Assembly: GCA_041658185.1 (NCBI GenBank)
Contig: JBBAAR010000003.1
Location: 124,001 to 188,000, forward strand
Direction: 5' to 3'
From: UBA8919 sp041658185
GTDB lineage: Bacteria; Elusimicrobiota; UBA8919
Length of the DNA stretch: 64,000 nt
Part shown: in pieces, positions 40,821 to 49,825 of the stretch
Layout of the letters: the number at the start of each line of letters is the position of its first letter
How positions within the stretch are numbered: the stretch's first letter is position 1
The notes under the pieces: generated by a model
Database searches by the model: none
Told to the model about the DNA's origin: nothing
What the model saw: the letters and a program-made list of their open reading frames with translations, nothing else
Translations under genes and position numbers: made by a program

Positions 40821-41210
40821 ATGAATGAGTTTTCAGCAGGCGGTGTAATAATAAAAGACAAAAAACTTTTACTTGTAAAAGTAAAAAATCTATCCGGAGA
40901 AATCGTCTGGACATTTCCAAAAGGGCACATAGAAAAATCTGAAAAAATAGAAAATACCGCCTTGCGCGAAGTGTCGGAAGAAACCGGTTATAGTTGCGAA
41001 ATAATCAGACCACTCGGCAAAACACAATATAATTTCATACACCAAAACAAATTTATCAGTAAAAAGGTTGTATGGTTTCTGATGTCACCACTCAAAAAAA
41101 TCGGAATACATGACCATGAGATTTTAATGACTCGTTGGGTGAAAATTAACGAAGCAAAAAAATACTTAAAATATCCTACGGATATAAAACTTTTGGAGAA
41201 AATTTTGTGA
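40821..41210 (+). CDS. Nudix hydrolase (Ap4A-hydrolase-like)
   Basis: 129 residues with a complete Nudix box: G at GHIEKSEK, then REVSEETGY (about 36-58). The SAGGVIIKDKKLLLVKVKNLSGEIVWTFPKGHIE opening resembles bis(5'-nucleosyl)-tetraphosphatases. It hydrolyses a nucleoside diphosphate linked to another moiety; the exact substrate is not predictable. Its stop overlaps gatB by 4 bp. Confidence 0.88.
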   Translation: MNEFSAGGVIIKDKKLLLVKVKNLSGEIVWTFPKGHIEKSEKIENTALREVSEETGYSCEIIRPLGKTQYNFIHQNKFISKKVVWFLMSPLKKIGIHDHEILMTRWVKINEAKKYLKYPTDIKLLEKIL

Positions 41211-42643
41211 ATTACGAGACAGTCATCGGACTTGAAGTTCATGTTCATCTGAAAACGCAATCAAAATTATTCTGCGGATGTTCAACCGAATTCGGCAGCG
41301 TTCCGAATTCTAATATCTGCCCCGTTTGCACCGGTCAACCCGGCGCCCTTCCCGTGCTTAATAAAAAAGCCGTTGAATTTGCGGTTTTGACAGGACTTGC
41401 AACAAACTGTAAAATCGCAAAACATTCAATCTTCGCACGGAAAAATTATTTTTATCCTGATTTGCCGAAAAATTATCAGATATCCCAATATGAACTTCCG
41501 CTGTGCGAAAAAGGATTTTTGGAAATAGAGATTGACGGCATACCGAAAAAAATCGGAATTACAAGAATCCATCTTGAAGAGGATGCGGGAAAACTTCTTC
41601 ACGCAATCGGCTCGCAGGAATTGGATTATTCACTCGTTGATTACAACAGAACCGGTATTCCGCTTCTGGAAATTGTTTCCGAACCGGATATTTCTTCTCC
41701 GGATGAGGCGTATCAATATCTGACAAATCTGAAAGCCATTTTAAGATATATCGGAATTTCCGATTGTGATATGGAAAAAGGTTCGTTGCGATGCGATGCA
41801 AATATTTCTTTACGACTTGTTGGTGAAAAAAAATTAGGAGTAAAAGTTGAACTAAAAAATATGAATTCATTTAAGGCCATCAGGGATGCATTAAATTATG
41901 AAATTGAACGTCAAAAAGAAGCGTTAAATTCAAACGAAAAAATTGTTCAGGATACTCGGCTTTGGGACGAAAAATTAGGCACAACGGTTTCAATGCGTTC
42001 AAAGGAGCAGGCACACGATTACAGATATTTCCCCGAGCCGGATTTGGCGCCTGTTGAAATTGATGAAAAGTTTCTGGAAGAAATTAAAAAAAGTTTAGTT
42101 GAATTGCCGGAAGTCCGCAAAAAAAGATTCATAGAAAAATTCGGATTTTCAGATTATGATGCAGGCGTTCTGACATCCGAAAAATCGCTTGCGGATTATT
42201 TTGAAGATGTTGTCAATATAGTAAATGAACCGAAATTAATTTCCAACTGGATTACGACGGAATTATTGGGGAAATTAAATGCTGAAAATAAAGATATAAC
42301 TTCCTCGCCGGTTTCATCTGAAAATCTCGCAGGAATGATAAAACTTATATCGGACGGTACAATTTCTGGCAAGATAGCGAAAACCGTTTTTGAGCAAATG
42401 TACAATACCGGAAAAATCGCTTCCGAGATAATTAAAGAGCAAGGACTTGTCCAAATTTCAGACGAAAAAGAAATAGAAAAATTAGTTGATGAAGCGATTG
42501 CTGAAAATCAAAAAGCAGTTGCTGAATATAAGTCAGGCAAGCAGCAGGCAATCGGCGCCCTCGTCGGCAGCGTTATGAAAAAATCCCGCGGCCAAGCCAA
42601 TCCGAAACTGGTCAATGAGATATTGAAAAAAAAGTTAGTATGA
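41207..42643 (+). CDS. gatB: Asp/Glu-tRNA amidotransferase subunit GatB
   Basis: 478 residues. ETVIGLEVHVHLKTQSKLFCGCSTEFG, CPVCTGQPGALPVLN (zinc-binding cysteines), HIEEDAGK-like LEEDAGKLLHAIG, DYNRTGIPLLEIVSEPD and EQAHDYRYFPEPDLAP are all GatB hallmarks. The C-terminal YqeY-like tail ends AIGALVGSVMKKSRGQANPKLVNEILKKKL. It works with GatA and GatC (not in the window) to amidate mischarged tRNA. Confidence 0.97.
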   Translation: MNYETVIGLEVHVHLKTQSKLFCGCSTEFGSVPNSNICPVCTGQPGALPVLNKKAVEFAVLTGLATNCKIAKHSIFARKNYFYPDLPKNYQISQYELPLCEKGFLEIEIDGIPKKIGITRIHLEEDAGKLLHAIGSQELDYSLVDYNRTGIPLLEIVSEPDISSPDEAYQYLTNLKAILRYIGISDCDMEKGSLRCDANISLRLVGEKKLGVKVELKNMNSFKAIRDALNYEIERQKEALNSNEKIVQDTRLWDEKLGTTVSMRSKEQAHDYRYFPEPDLAPVEIDEKFLEEIKKSLVELPEVRKKRFIEKFGFSDYDAGVLTSEKSLADYFEDVVNIVNEPKLISNWITTELLGKLNAENKDITSSPVSSENLAGMIKLISDGTISGKIAKTVFEQMYNTGKIASEIIKEQGLVQISDEKEIEKLVDEAIAENQKAVAEYKSGKQQAIGALVGSVMKKSRGQANPKLVNEILKKKLV

Positions 42644-42664
42644 AAAAACTACAGGAGGAATATT

Positions 42665-43336
42665 ATGAATGTAAAATTAAGTAAACTAGTTGCAAGAGAA
42701 GTATTGATTATTATAAGTATACTGGTATTAGGTACTACATTGTTATTAATAGGAGACCATTTTACAACCGTTTACTCTACTAAAGTAATTCAACATAAAC
42801 CTCCTAAAGATTTGTTTGCAGGCATGGGCATACTACCTAAACCGGTTGAAATACTTTTTGAAGCCAAAAAACGAGGGATTGTTGAGATACCTATACCAGA
42901 AAATAAAATAGATTGGCAGAGATTTGCCATACTTATAAAAGAAAAATTTCCAAATTGTAAAAGTATTGATGATTATACATTATCTGAGATAATAGTAAAA
43001 AAATATTATTCCACATATAAGGATAAAGTTAATCTTAGTGAACCAGCACGCAGGGACATATTAGTAGTTGGTAAAAATGTAAAAAAAATGATTTCGCTTA
43101 ATGCCCCTGAAAGTGATATTGATACATATGTTAAAAGTGAAGGATATAATCCCAACACATTTACCGAACAACATAATGCCATAAAATATAAAAAAGTATT
43201 ATTTCTTAAGTCGTTTTTTGGTATTATACAAAATATAGGTTTGTTTTTGCTTTTAGGTATTTATCCAATTTATTTGGTTGTTAGACTTATTGTTTGGTCA
43301 ATAAAAACATTGAGACAAAAAGAGATGACTAAATAA
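42665..43336 (+). CDS. hypothetical two-TM membrane protein (223 aa)
   Basis: No family recognised. Membrane segments at about 13-31 and 185-208 flank a soluble, lysine-rich central domain (about 35-180), so the central part probably lies outside the cytoplasmic membrane. Strong Shine-Dalgarno (CAGGAGG). Base use is more AT-rich than gatB, with many A/T third positions, and this continues through the next gene. Together they may be an acquired island with the HEPN and Fic-type genes. Confidence 0.7.
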   Translation: MNVKLSKLVAREVLIIISILVLGTTLLLIGDHFTTVYSTKVIQHKPPKDLFAGMGILPKPVEILFEAKKRGIVEIPIPENKIDWQRFAILIKEKFPNCKSIDDYTLSEIIVKKYYSTYKDKVNLSEPARRDILVVGKNVKKMISLNAPESDIDTYVKSEGYNPNTFTEQHNAIKYKKVLFLKSFFGIIQNIGLFLLLGIYPIYLVVRLIVWSIKTLRQKEMTK

Positions 43337-43340
43337 AAAT

Positions 43341-43820
43341 ATGCTATCTATGGAAAAATTAAAAAATAAATATTATAAAATAAATTTAGAAATGTTAAAG
43401 GAAGAAATTAATCGTGATAAAATTGCTCCTGATTTGGGTAAGTTTGCAATTCAACAAAATGAAGTTCAAGATAAGTTATGTTTTTTAATTAAGACTCGTG
43501 GTATGCGTAACAATTTAATTGATAAAAAATGGTGTGAAAGCATAGAAAATGTTCCTTTAGGTGTTTTAATAGCTAGTTATCAATTGTGTGCAAATAAAGT
43601 AGATAAGGAGAAAAAATTATTAGATTACTTGAAAAAGTATAAAATCAAAAGAAATGATTTAATTCATAAAAAATTGGATTTTAATAATAGTAAGAAGGAT
43701 ATTAAAATTATTATTAAAGATGAAATTGCTTTGGGCTGCAAAGTGTTGAAATTGTTAGATGATTTATTGTTTGATGAAATTAAATATAAATTATTACAAA
43801 AAACAGAGATTAATTTATGA
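43341..43820 (+). CDS. HEPN-like protein with RNxxxH motif (159 aa)
   Basis: All-helical, lysine-rich. KIKRNDLIHKKL contains R104-N105-x3-H109, the Rx4-6H/RNxxxH catalytic signature of HEPN ribonucleases, placed after three predicted helices as in small HEPN toxins. No other family match recognised. A start at Met4 is possible; no clear Shine-Dalgarno. Its stop overlaps the ATG of a truncated DUF1805 copy, and a RhuM-Fic gene follows, a toxin-antitoxin or defence-like setting. Function inferred from motif and context only. Confidence 0.6.
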   Translation: MLSMEKLKNKYYKINLEMLKEEINRDKIAPDLGKFAIQQNEVQDKLCFLIKTRGMRNNLIDKKWCESIENVPLGVLIASYQLCANKVDKEKKLLDYLKKYKIKRNDLIHKKLDFNNSKKDIKIIIKDEIALGCKVLKLLDDLLFDEIKYKLLQKTEINL

Positions 43821-43915
43821 AAAACACAGAAATTAAAATTGGCGAGAAAACGGCGATGGGAATTGAAATTCCTCTTAATAATGCTGTGCTGGTTATGTCT
43901 ATCGGAAAAAAGTAA
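43817..43915 (+). pseudogene. truncated DUF1805 copy (32 codons)
   Basis: Encodes MKNTEIKIGEKTAMGIEIPL onward to IGKK and then stops. It matches the first 32 codons of the intact DUF1805 gene at 44929 at about 80 of 96 base positions, with most differences silent. The RhuM-Fic gene lies between the two copies, so this looks like a duplication or integration footprint rather than a functional gene. Confidence 0.8.
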
Positions 43916-43923
43916 ATGATAAT

Positions 43924-44919
43924 ATGAAAAATAATTTTGATAAAGGCAGTATTGTTATTTATAAAACCAAAAATAAACAGATTCAACTTGAAGTAAAGTT
44001 GGAAAAAGAAACCGTTTGGCTTACGCAGAAACAAATTGCTGTTCTTTTTGGTACTCAAAGGCCAGCCATTACTAAACACTTAAATAATGTGTTTAAAAGC
44101 AAAGAATTAGAAGAAAATTCAGTATGTTCCATTTTGGAACATACTGCCGAAGATGGTAAAACATATAGCACACAATTTTATAATCTTGACGCTATAATTT
44201 CAATAGGTTACAGAGTTAACTCGCAAAGAGCGACGCAATTTCGTATTTGGGCTACAAAAATTCTTAAAGACCACATTATCGGCGGCTATACTGTAAATGA
44301 AAAAAGATTGCTGAAACAATCGGAACAGTTAAAAGAATTGCAAGGCACAATTGCTTTTTTACAGAGTAAAGCCAGACACAAACTTTTAGAAAGTAAGACG
44401 CAGGAGATTCTGAATTTATTGTCGGACTATGCAAAATCAATTTCTATTTTAGAACAATACGATACCCACAAATTGACTCTTATAAAAGGAAAAATTCCTG
44501 CGTTTGTTTTAGAATACGAGAATTGTCAAAATATTATTTTTCAGATAAAGAGAGAACTTGTTGACAAAAAACAAGCCAGTGAACTTTTCGGTCAGGAGGT
44601 TAATAAAAATTTTGAAAGTATCGTAAAAAATCTATATCAGACATTCGGCGGTAAAGAATTGTACGGAAGTATTGAGGAAAAAGCGGCACATCTACTGTAT
44701 TTAACAATAAAAGACCATCCGTTTACCGACGGTAATAAGCGAATCGCTTCATTTCTTTTTGTTTATTTTCTGGACAAAAACAATTATTTGTATAAAAGCA
44801 GCGGTGAGAAAAAAATCAATGATAATGCTCTTGCGGTTTTGGCTCTGTTGATTGCCGAAAGTAACCCCAAAGAAAAAGAAGTTATGGTAAAGATAATTAC
44901 AAATCTTTTGAGCGGTTAA
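43924..44919 (+). CDS. RhuM-family protein with C-terminal Fic/Doc domain (331 aa)
   Basis: The N-terminal RhuM (virulence protein) domain, about 12-128, has WLTQKQIAVLFGTQRPAITK (an HTH-like element) and RVNSQRATQFRIWATKIL. A coiled linker leads to the Fic/Doc domain, whose core HPFTDGNKR is at 265-273. The Lys in GNKR is the Doc-type form (kinase-like), not the GNGR of AMP-transferring Fic. It probably modifies a target protein with a nucleotide or phosphate, as toxin or defence effector. No Phd-type antitoxin is visible. Confidence 0.85.
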   Translation: MKNNFDKGSIVIYKTKNKQIQLEVKLEKETVWLTQKQIAVLFGTQRPAITKHLNNVFKSKELEENSVCSILEHTAEDGKTYSTQFYNLDAIISIGYRVNSQRATQFRIWATKILKDHIIGGYTVNEKRLLKQSEQLKELQGTIAFLQSKARHKLLESKTQEILNLLSDYAKSISILEQYDTHKLTLIKGKIPAFVLEYENCQNIIFQIKRELVDKKQASELFGQEVNKNFESIVKNLYQTFGGKELYGSIEEKAAHLLYLTIKDHPFTDGNKRIASFLFVYFLDKNNYLYKSSGEKKINDNALAVLALLIAESNPKEKEVMVKIITNLLSG

Positions 44920-44928
44920 GAGGATTTT

Positions 44929-45216
44929 ATGAAACAAGTGGAGATTAAAATTGGTGAGAAAACGGCGATGGGAATTGAAATTCCCCTTAATAACGCCGTA
45001 CTTGTTATGGCTATCGGCAAGAAAGGTTTTGTGATGTGCGGGTATCTGAACATTGACGCCGCCGAAAAAATGGGTGATTGTGCCTGTGTTGTAAAAGGCA
45101 TTAAAAATGTTGATGAATTGCTTGCCGGTAAGGTGGTCGCAATGACATCCGGTGCGGAAAAAATGGGCATAAAACTTGGAATAACAGGCAAAGAGGCGAT
45201 GGAAAAACTATGTTAA
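44929..45216 (+). CDS. DUF1805 (YunC-like) protein
   Basis: 95 residues, full length for the family (KTAMGIEIPLNNAVLVMAIG; GFVMCGYLNIDAAEKMGDCA; GKVVAMTSGAEKMGIKLGITGKEAMEKL). The biochemical role of the family is not established to my knowledge. Its first 32 codons are duplicated at 43817-43915. Confidence 0.85.
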   Translation: MKQVEIKIGEKTAMGIEIPLNNAVLVMAIGKKGFVMCGYLNIDAAEKMGDCACVVKGIKNVDELLAGKVVAMTSGAEKMGIKLGITGKEAMEKLC

Positions 45217-45231
45217 ATGTAGTGTAATTCG

Positions 45232-45261
45232 TATGACAATTGTCATATTACATTTGTCATA
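45232..45261. promoter_or_regulatory. palindromic operator TATGACAATTGTCATA plus half-site
   Basis: Perfect 16-bp palindrome (45232-45247) followed by a further half-site TTGTCATA at 45254-45261, directly before the ATG cluster of the LexA-HTH gene. Probably the binding site of that small regulator; inference from position. Confidence 0.7.
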
Positions 45262-45272
45262 TATTACCGACG

Positions 45273-45503
45273 ATGATGATGAAAATCAGAGACCGGATTT
45301 TGAGATTTATAAATAGAGCAATTAAAAATAGAGGCAATCCGCCTACTTTTAGAGAAATTGCACAAAAATTTAATTTCTCAACCAATACTGCTATGTATCA
45401 TATAAACAAACTGGAAAAAGAAGGAAAAATAAAAACGAGAATCGTTGTTAAAAAACGGGCGGCAAGAAGCATAAAAATATTAAAAAAATTCACAAATGAT
45501 TAA
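45273..45503 (+). CDS. LexA-type HTH-only regulator (about 74-76 aa)
   Basis: Starts at one of three consecutive ATG codons (45273, 45276, 45279). An upstream TTG at 45240 lies in the operator. RDRILRFINRAI, GNPPTFREIAQKFNFSTNTA and MYHINKLEKEGKI match the LexA DNA-binding winged helix, including the PPTxREIA signature. The S24 autoprotease half of LexA is missing, so it cannot be a RecA-cleaved SOS repressor by itself. Overlaps the RumA-type gene by 8 bp. Confidence 0.78.
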   Translation: MMMKIRDRILRFINRAIKNRGNPPTFREIAQKFNFSTNTAMYHINKLEKEGKIKTRIVVKKRAARSIKILKKFTND

Positions 45504-46857
45504 AGTCGGTCAGAAAATAGAAATTAAAATTGATAAAATCATAACGGGTGGCGACGGTATCGGTAAGTACGGAAATATTGTTGTTATGGTGCCGTATTCC
45601 GTTCCGGGCGACAAACTGCTTATTGAAATAACCGAAACAAAAAAAAACTATGCCCGAGCAAAAATAATTTCCGTAATATATCCATCCCCTCATCGTATAA
45701 TTCCGCCGTGTCATTATCACTTTTCAGCAGAGATTTGCTCTGCGGCTACAGTTTCTCACCGTCTCTATTGCGGCGGCTGTAATCTTCAAATGACGGATTA
45801 TAAGAACCAACTTGAATTAAAAACTGCGATAGTTCAGGATTTTTTTGATATAAAAGTTAATAAAATAATTCCTGCAGTCAACCCTTTCAGATATAGAAAT
45901 AAAGTTCAAATGCCGGTTGGCGGAAAAACGGGCAATGTAATTACGGGATTTTTCCATCCGCAATCCCACCATATTGTTGATATTAAAAACTGTTTTTTAC
46001 AAACGGAAAAGGCAAACGAAATAATTTTAGCATTAAGAAAGTTAATAAACGAATACAAAATTCAACCCTATAATGAAGACAGAAGAGCAGGAATTTTAAG
46101 GCATATAATTTTGAGGCAATCGTTTGCGTTTGGCGAGTTTATGGTTATATTTGTTTCAAAAACAAATTTTATTCCATATATGAGAGAAATCGTTGGAAAA
46201 ATAACAAAAAAGTTTCCGGAAGTCGTATCGGTTTATCAAAATATCAATTATGAAAAAACAAATGTGATTTTAGGTAATAAAAATTTCAAACTTTTCGGCA
46301 GAGACATGATAAAAGAAAAAACCGGCGGAACTGTTTTTGAGATTTCCCCGTCTTCATTTTTTCAGGTCAACACGCCTCAAACGGGAAAACTTTATGAAGT
46401 GATAAAAAGTTTCTGTCAGATTAAAGGGGATGAGAATATCACTGATGTCTATTCGGGCGCCGGCGGGATATCAATTTATCTTGCACCTTTTTGCAGGAAA
46501 ATTACCGGCATTGAGGAGGTGTCGTCGTCGGTTTCAGATGCAATAAAAAACGCAAAAATCAACAATATCAAAAATGTGTTTTTTATACGGGGCAACGCCG
46601 ATTACATTTTAAGAAAAATAGATTTTTCAGACATAGTTATTTTGGATCCCCCTCGCGCCGGCTGTTCGCAAATTGTCTTAAATTCTCTGTTGAAAATCCA
46701 GCCGCAGAAAATAATATATACATCCTGCAATCCGGCAACACTTTCAAGGGATATAAAAATACTTTCCCCGAAATATAAACTCGTTGAAATTCAACCGGTA
46801 GATATGTTTCCGCAAACGGCGCATATTGAATGCGTCGCTCGTCTAATAAAATGTTAA
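45496..46857 (+). CDS. RNA uracil-C5 methyltransferase (RumA/TrmA family)
   Basis: 453 residues. N-terminal TRAM domain (about 1-58), iron-sulfur cysteines ending CGGC near 93, SAM-binding VYSGAGGISIYLAP near 318, ILDPPRAGC near 383 and the catalytic Cys in TSCNPATLSRD near 407. Methylates U in 23S rRNA (RlmC/RlmD-like) or tRNA. The usual C-x5-CGGC loop is expanded: Cys is followed by about 19 residues (HYHFSAEICSAATVSHRLY) before CGGC, an apparent in-frame insertion at 45711-45767. Stop overlaps the mfd start. Confidence 0.92.
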   Translation: MIKVGQKIEIKIDKIITGGDGIGKYGNIVVMVPYSVPGDKLLIEITETKKNYARAKIISVIYPSPHRIIPPCHYHFSAEICSAATVSHRLYCGGCNLQMTDYKNQLELKTAIVQDFFDIKVNKIIPAVNPFRYRNKVQMPVGGKTGNVITGFFHPQSHHIVDIKNCFLQTEKANEIILALRKLINEYKIQPYNEDRRAGILRHIILRQSFAFGEFMVIFVSKTNFIPYMREIVGKITKKFPEVVSVYQNINYEKTNVILGNKNFKLFGRDMIKEKTGGTVFEISPSSFFQVNTPQTGKLYEVIKSFCQIKGDENITDVYSGAGGISIYLAPFCRKITGIEEVSSSVSDAIKNAKINNIKNVFFIRGNADYILRKIDFSDIVILDPPRAGCSQIVLNSLLKIQPQKIIYTSCNPATLSRDIKILSPKYKLVEIQPVDMFPQTAHIECVARLIKC

Positions 46858-49793
46858 ACTCACTTAATCTTTCCGGCGCTTTGGCATATTCCGCCGCAAA
46901 AAATAATTATTTATATAAAAATGTCATCATTCCGATGAGCACCGACGAAGATGCTCTTGATGTATCCTTCAGCATAGCAACCGTTTCAAAAATTCTTAAA
47001 TTTCCCGTTCATCAGATTTTGGTTTTTCACGAAACCGATACCGCTTCCCGTCTCAAAACGATTTCACAAATTGTAAAAAATAAAAGCGTAATACTTTGCG
47101 CTTCAACCGCTGCGCTTTCCAAAAAAAATATTGCCCGAAAGAATTTTGAGAAATCCGTTATAAAAATTAAAAAAAATGATACTGTTGACCGCGAACTTTT
47201 TGTTTCGCAGTTAATAGAAAACGGTTATGAAAGGGCCGACATTGTAACTGATGCCGGCGAATTTGCCGTCAGGGGCGAGATTTTAGACGTATGGAGTAAC
47301 GCATCCAATTTACCGTGCCGGCTTGTTTTTGATGTGAATACTATTGAAACAATAAAAAATATGGATGTCGCAAGTCAGCGTTCAATAACAGAACTGAGTG
47401 AGATTGAAATAATACCTTCGGCAGAAAAAGATGAAGCGACCGTTTTTGATTATTTTCAGAACGGCTCCTTCGGTATTTTTTCAGAAAGCGATATTATCTC
47501 ACATTTACCCTCTTTCAATTTCAACGGCAATATTGAACAATTCATCGAAAAATATGAACAATGGCGTAGCAGCGATTTTCAGATTTTTATAGTTGCGAAT
47601 AACGACGGCGAAAGAAAACATTTGTCGGAGATTTTAGGTGCGGGTTATGAAAAATCTATTTTTACCGGCTCGCTCACATCAGGTTTTATATTAAATGACG
47701 AAAAAATTGTTTTTGTTACTACCAACGAGATTTTTTCAAGATATAAAGTGCGTCTTCGCCCGCCGAAATTTTTTAAGGACACCGGTGTTCCTATTGAAAC
47801 GCTGTCCGATATAAAAAAAGAAGATTTTGTAGTTCACGAAAGATATGGAATCGGGATTTACGACGGTCTTAAAAAGATAACTGCCGGCGGAATTACCGCG
47901 GAATATATTTCAATTTTGTATGCCGACAACGACAAACTTTTTGTTCCGGTCGGTGATTTCAACCGCATCCAGAAATATTTCTCAATCGGTAAAAAACCGC
48001 CGAAAATAAATCCGTTGGACAGCACTTCTTGGGAAAGAATAAAGGCTGTTGCCTCCGATGCTGCAAAAAAAATGGCGCAGCAACTTTTACAGATTTATTC
48101 GGAAAGGTTTGACGTACAGAGACAGCCGTTTATTGCGGATTCAAATTATGAAAAACAGTTTGAAGAAGAATTTATTTATGAAGAAACGTCCGACCAGAAA
48201 AAAGCCATTGAAGATATAAAAAAGGATATGACAGGGTATGTCCCGATGGAAAGATGTATTTTCGGCGATACCGGTTTCGGGAAAACAGAGGTTGCGATGA
48301 GGGCGGCGTTAAAATCGGTTTTGTCGGGAAGACAGGTATGTATTCTTGCACCCACGACAGTTCTTGTCCGGCAGCACGAACAGACATTTTTTGAACGGTT
48401 TGCCGACTGGCCCGTAAAAATCGCAACGCTCTCAAGATTCAAAACGAAGAAAGAGCAGAAGAAAATTATAGAAAAATTAAAAGAAGGAAAAATAGATGTC
48501 GTTATCGGGACGCACCGTTTATTAAGCAAAGATATTTCATTTAACAATCTCGGACTTCTAATAATTGACGAAGAGCACCGCTTCGGAGTTGCCGACAAAG
48601 AAAAAATAAAATCAATTAAAAAAAATGTTGACTGTCTTTATCTTACCGCCACACCCATACCCCGCACACTTTCAATGGCGCTTGCAGGCATTAAAAATAT
48701 GTCCACAATTTCGACGCCTCCTTTGGGTCGTCAGTCGGTTGAAACGACGCTTTTAGAATATGACGAAAAAACGATATCTGATGCAATTATGTATGAAATT
48801 TCCCGCGGCGGCCAGGTATTTTTTGTTCACAATAAAATCGGAACAATAGAAAGTTGTCTAACACATCTTAAAAAAATTCTCCCCCTTGTAAAGTTTGAAT
48901 ATCTTCACGGTAGAATGACACCGTCAGAGATTGAAGAAAAAATGATGGGATTCCTAAAAACGGAGTTTGATTGCCTTATTTCCACAACGATTATTGAGGC
49001 AGGACTGGATATACCCAATGTCAACACCATTATTGTTTCCGATGCCGAAAATTTTGGTCTCGGACAACTTTATCAATTGCGCGGCCGTGTGGGTCGTTCA
49101 AAAACAAAAGCGTACTGCTATCTTTTTTACAGAAAAGAAAATCTTACGGAAATTTCGGAGAAACGGCTTTCCGCTATAAAAGAGTTTGCAAAATTAGGTT
49201 CGGGGTTTCGTCTTGCGTTAAAGGATTTGCAGATAAGAGGCGCCGGAGAGATTTTGGGAAAACGGCAGCACGGCTATGTTGATTCAATAGGATTTGATAT
49301 GTATCTTCGGCTTTTGGAAAAACACTCAAATGAAATTAAGGGCATAAAAACGCAGGACTTGATAAATCCGGAAATTGATATTTCGGTTGATGCCGTTATC
49401 GGCGATAATTATATCAATGATGAGAATTCAAGAATTTCCTTCTATAAAAGAATTTTGACGGCGATTGTCCCAAAAGATCTTTCTGAAATTAAAAATGAAA
49501 TGGAGGATCGTTTCGGAAAAATTCCGGAAGAAGTTGAAAATCTTTTTGAGATAGGAAAAATTCGTCTTATTGCAATGAAACTAGGGATACTGAAAATTAC
49601 TTTTACACCTTCTTCGGTGCAAATAAAATTTTCTTCCGACACATCAGTTGAACCGTCAAAAATAATAAATGTTCTGAAAAATAAAAAGTTCAGGTTTATA
49701 AAAAATGATTTATTAGAAGTGTTTTTGGACATCGCCCCTCCCGCGGAAAAAAATCTTATCTTTGTAAAAAACCTCTTGCATTCTTTTCAATAA
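46851..49793 (+). CDS. mfd: transcription-repair coupling factor Mfd
   Basis: 980 residues from the ATG at 46851 (overlapping the RumA-type stop). CarD-like RNA-polymerase-interacting domain (KKEDFVVHERYGIGIYDGLK near 325), SF2 helicase with Walker A GDTGFGKTEVAMRA, box DEEHRFG, TATPIPRTLSMALAGI, and the RecG/Mfd motif with GQLYQLRGRVGRS. C-terminal TRCF domain. It releases stalled RNA polymerase and recruits UvrA. Shorter than typical (about 1150), with the N-terminal UvrB-homology module reduced. Confidence 0.96.
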   Translation: MLNSLNLSGALAYSAAKNNYLYKNVIIPMSTDEDALDVSFSIATVSKILKFPVHQILVFHETDTASRLKTISQIVKNKSVILCASTAALSKKNIARKNFEKSVIKIKKNDTVDRELFVSQLIENGYERADIVTDAGEFAVRGEILDVWSNASNLPCRLVFDVNTIETIKNMDVASQRSITELSEIEIIPSAEKDEATVFDYFQNGSFGIFSESDIISHLPSFNFNGNIEQFIEKYEQWRSSDFQIFIVANNDGERKHLSEILGAGYEKSIFTGSLTSGFILNDEKIVFVTTNEIFSRYKVRLRPPKFFKDTGVPIETLSDIKKEDFVVHERYGIGIYDGLKKITAGGITAEYISILYADNDKLFVPVGDFNRIQKYFSIGKKPPKINPLDSTSWERIKAVASDAAKKMAQQLLQIYSERFDVQRQPFIADSNYEKQFEEEFIYEETSDQKKAIEDIKKDMTGYVPMERCIFGDTGFGKTEVAMRAALKSVLSGRQVCILAPTTVLVRQHEQTFFERFADWPVKIATLSRFKTKKEQKKIIEKLKEGKIDVVIGTHRLLSKDISFNNLGLLIIDEEHRFGVADKEKIKSIKKNVDCLYLTATPIPRTLSMALAGIKNMSTISTPPLGRQSVETTLLEYDEKTISDAIMYEISRGGQVFFVHNKIGTIESCLTHLKKILPLVKFEYLHGRMTPSEIEEKMMGFLKTEFDCLISTTIIEAGLDIPNVNTIIVSDAENFGLGQLYQLRGRVGRSKTKAYCYLFYRKENLTEISEKRLSAIKEFAKLGSGFRLALKDLQIRGAGEILGKRQHGYVDSIGFDMYLRLLEKHSNEIKGIKTQDLINPEIDISVDAVIGDNYINDENSRISFYKRILTAIVPKDLSEIKNEMEDRFGKIPEEVENLFEIGKIRLIAMKLGILKITFTPSSVQIKFSSDTSVEPSKIINVLKNKKFRFIKNDLLEVFLDIAPPAEKNLIFVKNLLHSFQ

Positions 49794-49804
49794 TTATGTA
49801 CAAT
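49776..49804 (+). promoter_or_regulatory. promoter for the parvulin/pdxA genes
   Basis: TTGCAT (49776-49781), 17 nt, TACAAT (49799-49804), overlapping the end of mfd. A Shine-Dalgarno GGAGG (49814-49818) follows before the ATG at 49826. Confidence 0.6.
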
Positions 49805-49825
49805 TTCCAAATTGGAGGCAAAAAT

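Noticed and set aside
42665..43336. Two-TM protein as a known toxin or CBASS-type effector
   Set aside because: No motif of any known effector family was recognised; left as hypothetical.
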